A DNA stretch of 64,000 bases from Helicostylum pulchrum (taxonomy: Eukaryota > Mucoromycota > Mucoromycetes > Mucorales > Mucoraceae): positions 558,001-622,000 of the forward strand of contig JAIXMO010000012.1 in the NCBI GenBank assembly GCA_025677825.1, in the 5' to 3' direction. The notes under the pieces are model-generated. The model saw only the letters and a list, made by a program, of their open reading frames with translations. It searched no databases and was not told the origin of the DNA. The position numbers and the translations under genes were made by a program. Shown here one piece after another: positions 48,556 to 59,415 of this stretch; positions within the stretch are counted from its first letter, which is position 1; the number at the start of each line of letters is the position of its first letter.

Positions 48556-48648
48556 AAAACAATAAAATAACGGCCAAAAATGTTTGTAAATACCATCTCT
48601 CTTTTTTTTTTATTATTATATATATACACTGTTTTTTTTTGTTTTTTT

Positions 48649-51600
48649 TTAAGCATCTTTTGGTTTCCATGATCCAGGAGATATGGATCCAGAAGCTGCA
48701 TCATCAATTAACGTCCAATCTTGATCTTCTTCTGCAAAGCTACCTGATAATGCATCTTCTCCGATCGTCCTTTCAATAGATGATATTGTTCTAGCTTCAG
48801 CAAGCTCCATATCACGATATATACATTTAATAGCTGTTTCCACTCCAGTTTCCTTTTTTTTTTTATGTGTTAATTACCCTTCCAAAAAATAAAAACAAAA
48901 AAAAAATACTTACGTCTCTAATCTTTTGCCCAACCTTATTTGCAGCTATTAACATATTTTCATCTGTAGAGACAACACGAAGAGCAGCAGATAATTGATC
49001 TACGGTTAAGCTTTTAATACATCTTCCTAAACCCAGCTCTTGCACACGTTCACCCCAAAAGAACTGATCAGCAAAGAAGGGTTTAATAATAGTAGGTCTT
49101 CCCGCTCTTAACCCAGCCGCCGTGGTTCCTGCGCCACCATGATGAACCACTACTCGTATCTTTGGAAACAACCAATCGTGGGGAACAGACTGTACGCTCA
49201 AGATAGTACCTGGATGCTTTTTCAACATATCATCACCTTGTTCACCCGTAGCCAGCCTAGACGACCATCCCTGTGACACAATTGCTCTCACATTCGACAA
49301 CAGTACTGACTCTATAATAACTCTTGTAATCTCTTGCGGATCCGATACAATAATTGAGCCAAACCCAATATACACAATGGGTCGATTATCAGGAGCGTCA
49401 ATAAATGCTTTTAATTCAGGATCAGGTTTCCATCCGGTTTGTGGGTTATCTAAAAACCAGTAGCCAGTGCAATGAATCCAATCTTGCCAATCTAATGGGC
49501 TGGGCACAATACTTGGACTAAACGAGTAGAGATAAGGGATATTGTGGACCTCAAGTTTTTCGTAAGTGGTAGCTGGTAGGCCCAATACGGATTGTCGAAA
49601 GGAGTTGGTACGTGTTGCTATTGCTCGCCAAATAGCATGGTCGAATAAAACATAGGTCATGTCGTTGTAGAGTCGACCCTTGGGGTTGTTGGGCGTGGCA
49701 AATGGGTGAGGAAATGATCTGGTACGGGTCATGGGCATAGGAAATGATCTGAAATAAGGTACACCTGATAACAAACAAAACTATGAGTCAAAACTGTGGG
49801 GTTTTTTTATATGTATTTTATCACTTACGAAGTGCTTCTGCCATATGAACTCCAATCATTGCACTAGGACTTTCAAGAATGACATCTGTTCCTTGTACAG
49901 CTTTCCATGAAAACGTTAACAAGTCACCAATCCAATCTTTAAACTACAAAAAAAAGAAAAAAAAAAGTTTAATACGCAATTGTTTTTATATAATGTATTC
50001 ACTTACAAGTCGTAACCCTTCTACAACGAAATTAACGCTAAAGAAATTATTTTCAACGCAAATTCTCTACATCAAAAATTTGTTTTTTTCAGTACAAAAA
50101 AAAAAAAAAGGTTATAATATACGCAATATATCATTACCATTAATTCACCAGGATCGCCACCTACGGTTCGAAACTCTATACCATGCTCTTCTATCCACCC
50201 TTGGAATTCGTCATGTGTAGCAATTCTACATCTGTGTCCTTCCTTCATCAATCCTTTACAAAGAGCAATATACGGCTGTACATCACCTCTGGTGCCGATT
50301 GTAATACAGGTAAAATGCAACGACTTTTCCGGTGTTTTATAAACAATGGGTTCGCTTGCTACACGAGAGTAGATAGGTAAATTTCCAGTTGTAGGTATAA
50401 CTCTACCTATACTATCATTTATTTCGTCTTCTAACAATCTATTCTCCCAATCTTTGATGCTCCTATACATAAAAAAAATGTTATTTTGCATTGCTGTTGT
50501 TTTTAAGAATATCATACTCACTGCTCTGCTTTATCAGGGTGCTCAGTTTGAGTTTCTAAAGCTCGCTTATGTTGCAAAAACAATTTAGCAAAGCAGCTGT
50601 TTCGTCGTGTGATGGAAGAGAACTCCAAAAAGACTTCTTTTTTCGTCTGCGTAAGTATACTAAGCGCATGAAATATATATCCTCTACTCCTTATCTTTTG
50701 AATTCTGACGACGTCTGTAAAAGGTATTATCAGTTTGGCTCCGGTTGCAAATCCTTTGGAATTGAAGGAAATGTAGTTTGTAGATATATATAGTTTTCCG
50801 TAACAAGGTAGTGTCTTCATAAGAGTGCAACAATAGACTGAACATTGGAGTTAATAAATTGTCTGTCTGTTATCAGTAATTTTTTTTTCTACCTGTTAAT
50901 AATTTTTCTGTTTCAGCTAATACAAAGTATTTTCTAAAATTGGTCATTGTTCGATCATCCAATACCTCTGACTCATCTGGACGAGTTGGAGGTCTAATAC
51001 GTTTATTCTCATTATTATTATCATCCTCTTCTTCTTCGTCTCCAACTTCTTCACCAAACAAATCAAGCGCAGTGGAAGGACTACCAGACATTGTATTAGC
51101 ACCTAACAACCCGTACACCAACTTCATTCCGGTACGACTTTTGCCCTGTAACCAACCAACGGTCTGCTCATCATCTTCCGAGCTAGACGTATCTTCCTTT
51201 ATAGACGCACTAGATTTAACAGTTGATTTACTTGACGAAGTGGAAGGATACAATATGTCTTTTAATACTGCCGGTACCGCTAAGGCATTAGCAACTACGG
51301 ATCGCTTGGGTTGAATAGTAATTGGTTGTGAATTAGTGTCGTACAAGTCTGAGATAGAGAGTGAAGGTGAATTATTATCTGAATTTGCCTCATCGTGTGT
51401 TAAAACAGAGAACTGAGGGTCATGAGAACGTATTTCCCATGCGCTTTTCAAACAATTAAACGTATGTTCTATATCTGAAAAATAAGCGAAATAGAACTAA
51501 AATAATTGGAGGCTTTGCGTTAAAGAAAAAAAAAGAAACATATAAATTGCTTTTATAGATATATTTTTACCTCATCCATTGCAAAGCTATCATCAAGTTC

Positions 51601-52822
51601 AGCAGCTCTTATCAGAAGAAACTTTTGAAACTCGAATGCTTCAGTCTGTTCAATATCTAGAATTTTTTTAAATGGTAATTTAATTTTTAAACTTGTACCG
51701 TTATTCTTTGCTCTAAATATTGCCTTTTGCAGAGCATTGGTCCTACATAAACACTATAAGAAAAATGACACATGTTGCACTCAAATAACAGATATTTTTG
51801 TTTTTTACCACTCTACTAAAGCTGCACTGGTATCCGCTTGTAAATGCCAAGTTTTAATCATTGTGATTATCCTTAACCCATACTTTCTCTTTGTTGATTG
51901 TCGTACAGCTAATGCATCCTTGAGATCAATTTTACCTAAAGGGGAATAGGAATCTGTCGAACTTTCAAACCAAGCCAAAACATCTTGTTTAATATCAAAA
52001 TAATATCGCTCATAATGATTCTTTGATGACTTTTTTAATAGCAGATAACCGGATTTATTACATGAAGTCTACACACATATTAAAAAAAAAAAATAGCATG
52101 TGAGTTAAACACGTTATCCCCCTATATATCACAAGGGACTTATTTACTATTCCTTTCGGTAACGAAGCATAAAAACATATATGATTTGTTGATAGGTACA
52201 TAAATCCTGGTACGATAGCAGATTGTACAATGTAACAAGGCCATTCTCCTTTCAACACTTCATTATTAGGTAAAGAAAATATACTCTTTAACTTTTCTTC
52301 GACAGTTTGAACAATTTCTGACGACTTTAATTTGCTGGCCGAGGCTGGGTTTACTATTGGTTCCTCTCCTGCTGCCTCGGCTAGAAGTTGACGAGTTTGT
52401 TCAGGTTTATAAAATATCACTTTTTGTTGTTGTTCCTCATGTTGGTCATCAAGTCTTTCTGGTATATCCCACGTATTGTGTGTGAATAAACCATCAGTCG
52501 AATGTCTTAAATCTAGTATACTGTTAGTTTTTTTTTTATAGCTTTATAGAAAGGGTTATGTTTTCTTTTTTTATTTTACCACTAGCTGAACCTATTTATT
52601 TTTAAAAAAGTTAAAACAACATGTTGAAGGTTAATCTAAAACAACTACGCTTTTTTTTTTGTAGCTACCTTTGATATCATCGCCTTCCTGAGTTTCAACC
52701 TAATTAAAAAATATATACAAGCATTAGATAACAACTATTTTTCTGCTTTTTTTAAAAAAAGGACATACAACTTGTGCTGCTGCAGAAACAAACTGTAATA
52801 CGTTATGATTAGCAAAACTCAT
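48649..52822 (-). CDS. ATG26: Sterol 3-beta-glucosyltransferase (UGT80/ATG26 type)
   Basis: Large multi-exon gene for a peripheral membrane enzyme that transfers glucose from UDP-glucose to ergosterol-type sterols; in some fungi it also supports pexophagy. It starts [17 protein letters not shown] (52822). Order: first GRAM domain ([37 protein letters not shown]), PH domain ([38 protein letters not shown]), an acidic Ser-rich linker, a second GRAM ([36 protein letters not shown]) and the GT28/UGT catalytic part ([74 protein letters not shown]). The last exon, from about 48853, encodes [14 protein letters not shown] and an acidic tail. This GRAM-PH-GRAM-GT order is diagnostic. All junctions checked keep frame. 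One candidate 12-base exon lies near 52590. Confidence 0.93.
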
Positions 52823-55525
52823 TTATACAAGTTTGATTAAATGATAATTAAAGATAATGAAAAAAAAAAAGAAACGAAAAAAAGTTCCCCTATTCATGCA
52901 ATGAGTTTTTTATTATCCCGCTCATCGTGTGATCTTTTTATACCACAAGTCACAATACTTTATCGCTGCTTTGGTTTCAAAGAGTGTTTTCTATAAAGCG
53001 TAGCGTTCACTGATTGAATGCTAATTAACGACTAAAATTGACTTCGGGTGTTTATAAAAAACATTTTTTTAGTGTCATTTTCTCTTTAGTGCATATAATA
53101 AACCATATCTACTACGTATTTACTCCAGACTATGTGTATTAATAGGCGTCTCATATGCCTGGGTTTTTCTATTCCTCTTTTTTGTTGTTATGCTCTGCAG
53201 TGGATAACTATATTTTACTTTGTGGTTCATTTAGCCGATTATCTTTCTCTCATATGAGCGATCCGTACAGTGTTCCTACAATACACTTCATTGTTCTATT
53301 ATGTGACTCCCTTAATATCAACACAATCATAATCCTTTTGCATATTACTGGTGAACGGTACATCACAATTCTTCGTCGTATGTCCATGATTATCACACTG
53401 TTTATAATACAGATATACTTGTTTTGATACACGGTAATCGTAAATTTTCTTTATTGTTTTCCTTATAAAAAGCAATGATTTTACTATTCAAAGAGTTACT
53501 TAACTGTCAAAAGAAGAAGAATTGACATTCAGTCGTTAATTCAACGGCGAATAAAGAAGTTAGGAGGGAAAAGGAAGAAAAAAAGTATAAAAAAAAAAGA
53601 TAAAAGGTAATAGTAAATTTAAGTAAGCACCAGTTCCTGTTTTATAAGTTAAACAGCTTTGGTAAATAAAGTAGAGTTGTGGTGAAAAGTACAATGGAAA
53701 GTAAGATCCAAGGAAATTCAGTTACAAAGTAAAGTAAAAAGTAAAGATATAATAAAAGAGGTCTTTTATAAATAAAGGACAAAATATGATTTTTATTAGA
53801 GTACAAAAAAAAGGGGTCAAAAATGTACCTTAATATCTCGTCCTATGTGTAGTTAGTAGTTAGTAGTGCCGAAATTATCTACCGCGGTGGAGGAGAAGTG
53901 TTTCGACAATCCAGTACTTCTGGGCGTGAGAATCTCCTTTTATATAGGCGACTCAGAAGTATATACATTCAAATTGTGGTTCCAGTTTTTTTTTTTTCGA
54001 AAAACTGCAAAGCCTTCTTATTGTGTTAATCTCTACTACAGAATTTGGGCCCAATGGCAGATTTGCATATGAGTATGGTTCTTTTTTTATGAAGCAATGT
54101 ATTCACAAAAACGAAAAAAGCCACTTTGGCTTATACGTATGACGCCTAGAGAGTAAACTCTTTTTTTTTTATGCGAGCGATTGTTTAAAGCCCGGTATCT
54201 CAATAAGCGTTTTTCTTTAAGCAGTAGTTATTCGCTGTTCGATGTATAAGCAACAATAAAATAGGTACGTCTCTATAATATTCTTCTTCTTTACATCGTA
54301 TAATACGGTATCATAACTACTTATTGTTGAATTTCAGTAATACTTCTTTATTCAGACAAGTTGCTCTTGTGAAACAAGCTAAGTTGTTTTTTATACACCA
54401 TTTCCTTAAATTATTGGCGCACTTTTTGAAAAAAAATTGCTTCAAAGTTCGAAAATAAATAGGTCCATTGACAAAAAAATAGATGGCCAGAAAATTATTT
54501 ATAAATTGGCGCAAACCAAGGGTTGACCAAATGCATCAAATTGTTAGAATAATCATGATAAAATCTTGACTAAAAATATAGTTTATAATTATTTGTCGTT
54601 CCTATTAAAATCTAAATTCTAATGAGACACCCTCTGGGAGCTGAAGATCCTGTAGTTGATGAATATGCAATACATGCTCTTTGAGTACTATGTTTAAATA
54701 TAATTAAAAAGGTGGTGTACTAGCAGGTCCGACACTTCTTAGGGTTTGTTGCTCTTATGGAGACCTTGCTCTTCTGTGTTGTTATCGAGGGGCTTCACCA
54801 CGTCCAAACCTTGGCGGCATACGAAATGAACGAACAATGTGAAGCATGTTCAGACAAGCAGTCATATCACAATTTTATAGACGAGTAAAAAGTCCCTGAT
54901 TGTTGCTACTCATGACTGGTAATCAGCAGGAGAATATCCAGTCAAAACAACAGGGAGAAGAGTTTTAAAAAGAAAGATTGTAAACGGGACTCTAATCTAA
55001 TACAAAATTGTCCACTGGTAGTCTTGTAGCTATAAGCTGCTTGAATCATGTTGCTAGCTGGGTTATTTGTTAAATAGTTCGGCTTGTATCAACAATAGCA
55101 TTCATTTATTAATATATTTGTACTACGCATATCAAGTCGAGGAAATAATATCGTTCAACTTGGGATACACAAGCAGCATATTTCAGTTATACTCGCTGAA
55201 TGTACACTTGGTGTTCCACCTAACAATCTGATTCTCTTTTTTACATTGCGTTTTGCCTGTGTTTCAAACATCAGCCAGACATAAATAAGGGGATTTCATT
55301 GATTGAGACACGCTAAAAGTCAAAAACAACCCCCCCCCTCCAAGTCTTATCATGCAAGGACTTTTAAAAAGGGTTGGATTCTCTTTATGAGTATTTTATA
55401 GCGTAATACTATTATATTTATTAGTGTAATCATACTACAGTACGACAATGACTTTAACTGGTCTTTTTACAACGATGGGATCAAAAAATTAATCAGTCAA
55501 AAAGGCTTAAACAAAAAATACATCA
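52823..55525. other. Gene-poor stretch, probably decayed mobile-element DNA
   Basis: 2.7 kb without a supported gene. Around 54620 a 20-codon frame (MRHPLGAEDPVVDEYAIHAL) looks protein-like but ends at once, and short coding-like fragments on either strand follow to about 54960. These may belong to a decayed element upstream of the Fanzor pseudogene. An 11-base direct repeat (accaaatgcat) at 54526-54536 recurs at 57540-57550. Confidence 0.4.
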
Positions 55526-57488
55526 GTGACTTGCAAAGGTTATAATGATGTCAAATCCCTCTTTTTCTTTTCATTATTCAATTTGGAAGATCTCATTAAT
55601 GAGGATTTTTTCAGAGAAGTCTTTATGTCGTTATTAAGTGCGTACAAGATGGAAAAGCGAAAGAAAACGGAGAAACTGGAAACATTCAAAACAACTATAA
55701 ACAAGCATAGAGAAACTTTTCTTGAACGTACATCCTACAAACCTATCGATCTAAAATACGGACAACAGATAGCGAACTACGAAGTAACCAAAATCCGTAC
55801 TGCTTATATCAACAATGTTACTTCTAATTTTGGAAACCAGTTGAGGAAGATGTTAAACTTAATAATGAAAAAGAAGGATAGGTTACGGGAGACTGGTAAG
55901 TCCATAGAAGATAGACGGAACGTTTACAGCCAAATGAACAAAGTCAAGTTAGCTGTATCTTCAAAAAAATTAGAGGATGCTACTTCAGAATTTTTAGGTC
56001 AAGATGGTATGAACATTATTAGAAGTTTTATTGGTTGTTACTCTGAAGATTACAAGTTCGAGAAAGGCTCCATCTTTTATGATTGCAAGGCAAATCCTGT
56101 AAAGCATTTAAGGGCTTATTACCAAATCGCTAAAACGTGTGAAACTTTGCAAGGTGGAAAATCTATAAACTGCTTTCCTATAAGAACTACGTTTATTCCC
56201 TGCTATATGACAATCGACACCTTAATTTTGAATACTCAAATTTTTAAAAACATGGTCTTGACGCATCTGGACAAGCAAGTAGTTTGGGGTGGAGCTATTA
56301 ATCTCTATTCAAAAGGAATGGAACCACAAGGTCCTGATAAACAAATGACGTTCAGAGGAATGATATATACTGACGGCGTAGGCGTGTCTATTCTTAAACA
56401 AAACTATGACCCAAGGAAAAGAGGTGGTAAGAAGAGTAAAAAACAATTAGAAGACAAGGATTCCTTCAAAATATACAGAAGATCTAAAAAAAGAAGATCT
56501 TCTTGCTGATGTTGGTAAATGCGTTTTGGTTGATCCAGGTCGAAGAGACCTACTATATTTTATGCATGAAAATATTACTTCCCAAACCAAAATGGTCTAC
56601 AGATACACAAGTAACCAGAAAGGAGTTGAAACAAAGTCCAGAAAGTTAAGAAAGCTCCGTAACCGTTTTAAGCCTGATGAAGTGATTGCTGTTGAACTTT
56701 CTCTTTCTTACCATCATGCCACTTCTGTCAACAGGGAAAATTTCGTAAAATATCTAGAAGCTAAAGCAAATGTGTCTGAAGGATTAAACAACTACTACGG
56801 CAATGAAGATATACCTCCAGGAGTCAGAGCTGCTGATCGTTTACCTTTTCGCAAAATGAAGCTTTCAAGTATTATTAACATGAAGCAATCAGAACAGCGA
56901 TTAGCTAAAAAGCTTAGACAGAAGTTTGGACAAGACTCTGTAATTATCATAGGCAACTGGACCGCAACAAATGTGAAGTACCACGAACCCACCAAAGGAG
57001 TCTGAATAAGAAACATGCTCAGAAAAGGATTTAAGGTCTATTTGTTGGGCGAGTTCAAAACTTCCTCATTATGTTCTTCTTGCAAAGATGGTACTAACTT
57101 GGAGAAATTTAAAGAAGTTAAAACCCCTAGGCCGTTTAGACGAACTAAAAATCCTACTGTAATATGTTATGGTTTGCTAAGGTTAAACACAATATGTTAA
57201 TATCTAAAATACTATGAAACTGACAACCAGTTTGAAACTTGTAGATGTACCAATGAAGACTGTCTACAAGACAGCAAGGAATCTCTAGTTCATCGTCGTT
57301 TTTACAACAGAGATATGGCCGCAACATTGAATTTTAGACATATTTTGTTTAGTTTGCGGGAAAACGGCATTAGGCCTGAAAGGTTCTTACGCAAGACAAA
57401 CAGCCAATCACTTTCAACAGCAAGACCAAACCTCAAAAGAAAAGCATCAGCTTCTTCCTCCATCCCTGGCACTCAAAACAAAAAGTAA
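55526..57488 (+). pseudogene. Decayed Fanzor (eukaryotic TnpB-like RNA-guided nuclease)
   Basis: Fanzor proteins are eukaryotic relatives of the IS200/IS605 TnpB and Cas12 nucleases; they use an RNA copied from the element's 3' end to cut DNA. The first open segment (55526-56509) holds the basic N-terminal half (KRKKTEKLETFKTTINKHRE; TAYINNVTSNFGNQLRKMLN; FRGMIYTDGVGVSIL). After a frameshift near 56470, frame continues to 57488 and holds the RuvC parts: VDPGRRDLLYF (Asp codon 56532), VIIIGNWTATN then KYHEPTKGV (Glu codon 56985), a zinc-finger region (CSSCKDGT ... CRCTNEDC) and NRDMAATLNF (Asp codon 57312). The rearranged Glu in HEPTKG is a Fanzor trait. Two in-frame stops (TGA 57003, TAA 57198) plus the frameshift make it a pseudogene, though all three likely catalytic acids survive. 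The 5' end is uncertain: a stop lies at 55508 and the first ATG-like start may be further in or in a lost exon. Confidence 0.85.
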
Positions 57489-57553
57489 TTTTCCCGTGCA
57501 GTTATCGCTGTAACCCATCAAGATACAGAGTAAGTTTTAACCAAATGCATAAT
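57489..57553 (+). other. Candidate Fanzor guide-RNA/3' element end
   Basis: Fanzor guide RNAs are known to come from the element's 3' end, overlapping or following the ORF. Just after the stop, tgcag ttatcg ctgta (57498-57513) can form a five-pair hairpin with one G-T pair. It is followed by the accaaatgcat repeat that also occurs at 54526. This assignment is inference from position only. Confidence 0.25.
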
Positions 57554-57622
57554 GAACCTAAATTTTTTCACATTGTGAACCTAATTTTTTTCATTTTGTG
57601 AGTCTATTTTTTTAAAATTTTT
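57554..57622. repeat. Three tandem copies of a 23-base unit
   Basis: Units at 57554-57576, 57577-57599 and 57600-57622: gaacctaaattttttcacattgt, then two diverged copies beginning gaacctaattttttt and gagtctattttttt. They lie directly behind the Fanzor 3' end and may be part of that element. Confidence 0.6.
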
Positions 57623-57704
57623 ATGCTTATTTTTTTTCGATAAGTGAACTAATAATTTCGGAAAATAGTGTAAATAGATTGTATTAGGAGTAATTTTCTT
57701 GCAT

Positions 57705-57965
57705 TGTAATATTCAGATGTTCGGGTAATATATTAAGAGAAAAGGGAAAGAGATATTTAACAGTAAATATGTTATAATAAAAATAAGATAGCTTATTCAA
57801 TAATAATTTGTTTAGAGTATTTATAATAGTTAGATATTGTTGCGGATAATTCATATGATAATATATATAGTAAAGATAAGTAGATAGTTGCCGCGGTCTT
57901 GACGACGCAGTGAAAGATATGTAATACAGACTTGGTAGGATATTGAATGAAGTCAGAGTATTACA
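57705..57965. mobile_element. Solo LTR with intact 5-base target duplication
   Basis: A 261-base segment begins TGTAATATTC and ends GAGTATTACA, giving the TG...CA ends and a 10-base terminal inverted repeat (9/10) expected of a long terminal repeat. It is flanked on both sides by the identical 5-mer tgcat (57700-57704 and 57966-57970), the target duplication length of Ty1/copia and Ty3/gypsy elements. No internal coding region is present, so it is most likely a solo LTR left by recombination between two LTRs. A second tgtaatac motif lies inside near 57919. Orientation is not determined. Confidence 0.75.
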
Positions 57966-58066
57966 TGCATGAATAACAGCTGTGACTTTTATCAAAAAGA
58001 AAAACAAAGAAAACTAAAGCCTAATAATCAGTTGTCAAAAGACCAAAAATAGTTTATTATGGGGTT

Positions 58067-59123
58067 TTATGAAAATCCATAAACATTAGAACCCTGTTCC
58101 TGTTTTCTATTGTTAAAAAACGAATATCCGTCCTGTAAAAACGCGGGATCTCTCGAGATAGTGCCTTCCACCTCTGCTATGTAATGAATGGTGGGTGAAC
58201 CATTTTCTTCAAATCTTGCTAAATCACCATGATAGCTTGTCACTTCTGTTTTTGAAAACGGTATATTGTTATTTCGTCTTTTATCTAGTTCCATTCTATA
58301 CTTGATTAGGTATTCTACTTGTATCATGGTCTCAATCGCTTTAAGACTTCGTTGCTTTCGCAGGATGTATACAGCTTTTTCTACTGTGTTGCAAAATGAG
58401 TTTTCTAATAACCAGCAGCCTGCGAATAATCCCGCTCTACCAACACCTAAATAGGATATAATTCAATATTAGTTTTATGTTTTACATGCGTGTAAATAAT
58501 GTATATTTTTACCTCCTCTGCAATGCACTAGCACATTGTTGCCTTTTTCTATTTCTTTATTAACTTCTGTAATAGCATCTTTTACTTCCTTCAAGGTACT
58601 TGGACATCCACCTTCTCTCATCGGCAGTCTTATAATCTTCATACCTTTATCTTTTGCAGCCAGCTCATATTTTGGCCAAGGTGCGCCCAAGAATTCCATT
58701 TCGATATCATCTAAGCAACTGTACAGTATAAAAAAAAAAAGAAACGTCAATTAAAAAAACTTAAAATGACATATTTTTTTTTCTTTCATACCAGACTAGC
58801 ATTGTGATACCAAACATTCTCATTCGCTCAAAATCTAAATCAAGATCACGATCTATAGTAGCTCTTCCTCTTACAGGACCAGACAGTCTAACCTTTTTTC
58901 CAGGACAAGAACTTAGGCATAAATTTCCTCGTATTTTCTTAACTGGTTGAAGTATCGTATTGGAATTGATAAATATTTCCTTGACATATGGATTCATGAA
59001 ATCGTACAAGTCAAAATCGCTTGGGAAATCAGTTGTCGACAAGTAATGTAATACATCAGGAGGAATTACCCAACTTATACTATTGTGTGTTTCTTTAATA
59101 TTCCCGAGATAAAAAGTCTGCAT
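58067..59123 (-). CDS. Dual-specificity/tyrosine-type protein phosphatase
   Basis: Minus-strand exons about 59123-58792, 58718-58513 and 58446-58067 join in frame. The active-site loop is complete across an intron: LVHCRGG then VGRAGLFAG, giving H-C-x5-R. An upstream Asp-containing segment (KIIRLPMREGGCPS) and EIEKGNNVLVHC support the Cys-phosphatase fold. The C-terminal part (YILRKQRSLKAIETMIQVEY) is typical of CDKN3/KAP-like and bacterial-type dual-specificity phosphatases. The N-terminal region (FYLGNIKETHNSISWVIPPD; GPVRGRATIDRDLDLDFERM) lies before the catalytic domain and was not assigned. A further 5' exon beginning ATG 59254 (MASPTTRDEQVNN) is likely, but its donor reads ATAAAgtaggt, one base out of frame with the next exon, so the true start is uncertain. 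Substrate unknown. Confidence 0.85.
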
Positions 59124-59415
59124 ATATATATATATATGTATTTCATGTGTACCTACTTTATAGGATGACTGATGGAGGTTTTGGGTACTTTGGCAGGTGC
59201 GTAATATCGTGTCGTATTGTTCACTTGTTCGTCTCTAGTTGTAGGCGAAGCCATATTTTTTTATATGTTACAAAAAAAAGTTTCTGGGTTGGTTTTTTTT
59301 GCAATATGTAAAGAAAGAAGAAAAAAGCAAGAGCTTCTTCTACTTTTTATTAATGTGTTGAAAAAAAAAAAAAAAAAAAAAAAAAGAATAAAACGTCACG
59401 TAAGATTCATGGGAA

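Noticed and set aside
53155..53427. 90-codon frame with hydrophobic segments
   Set aside because: Composition follows the T-rich DNA; there is no family pattern and no splice context.
57554..57622. Possible CRISPR-like spaced repeats
   Set aside because: The 23-base units are directly adjacent without spacers and diverged, so this is an ordinary tandem repeat in a eukaryotic genome.
57684..58007. 107-codon minus-strand frame near the phosphatase gene
   Set aside because: It spans the solo LTR and its flanks; the LTR boundaries and target duplication explain the sequence better.
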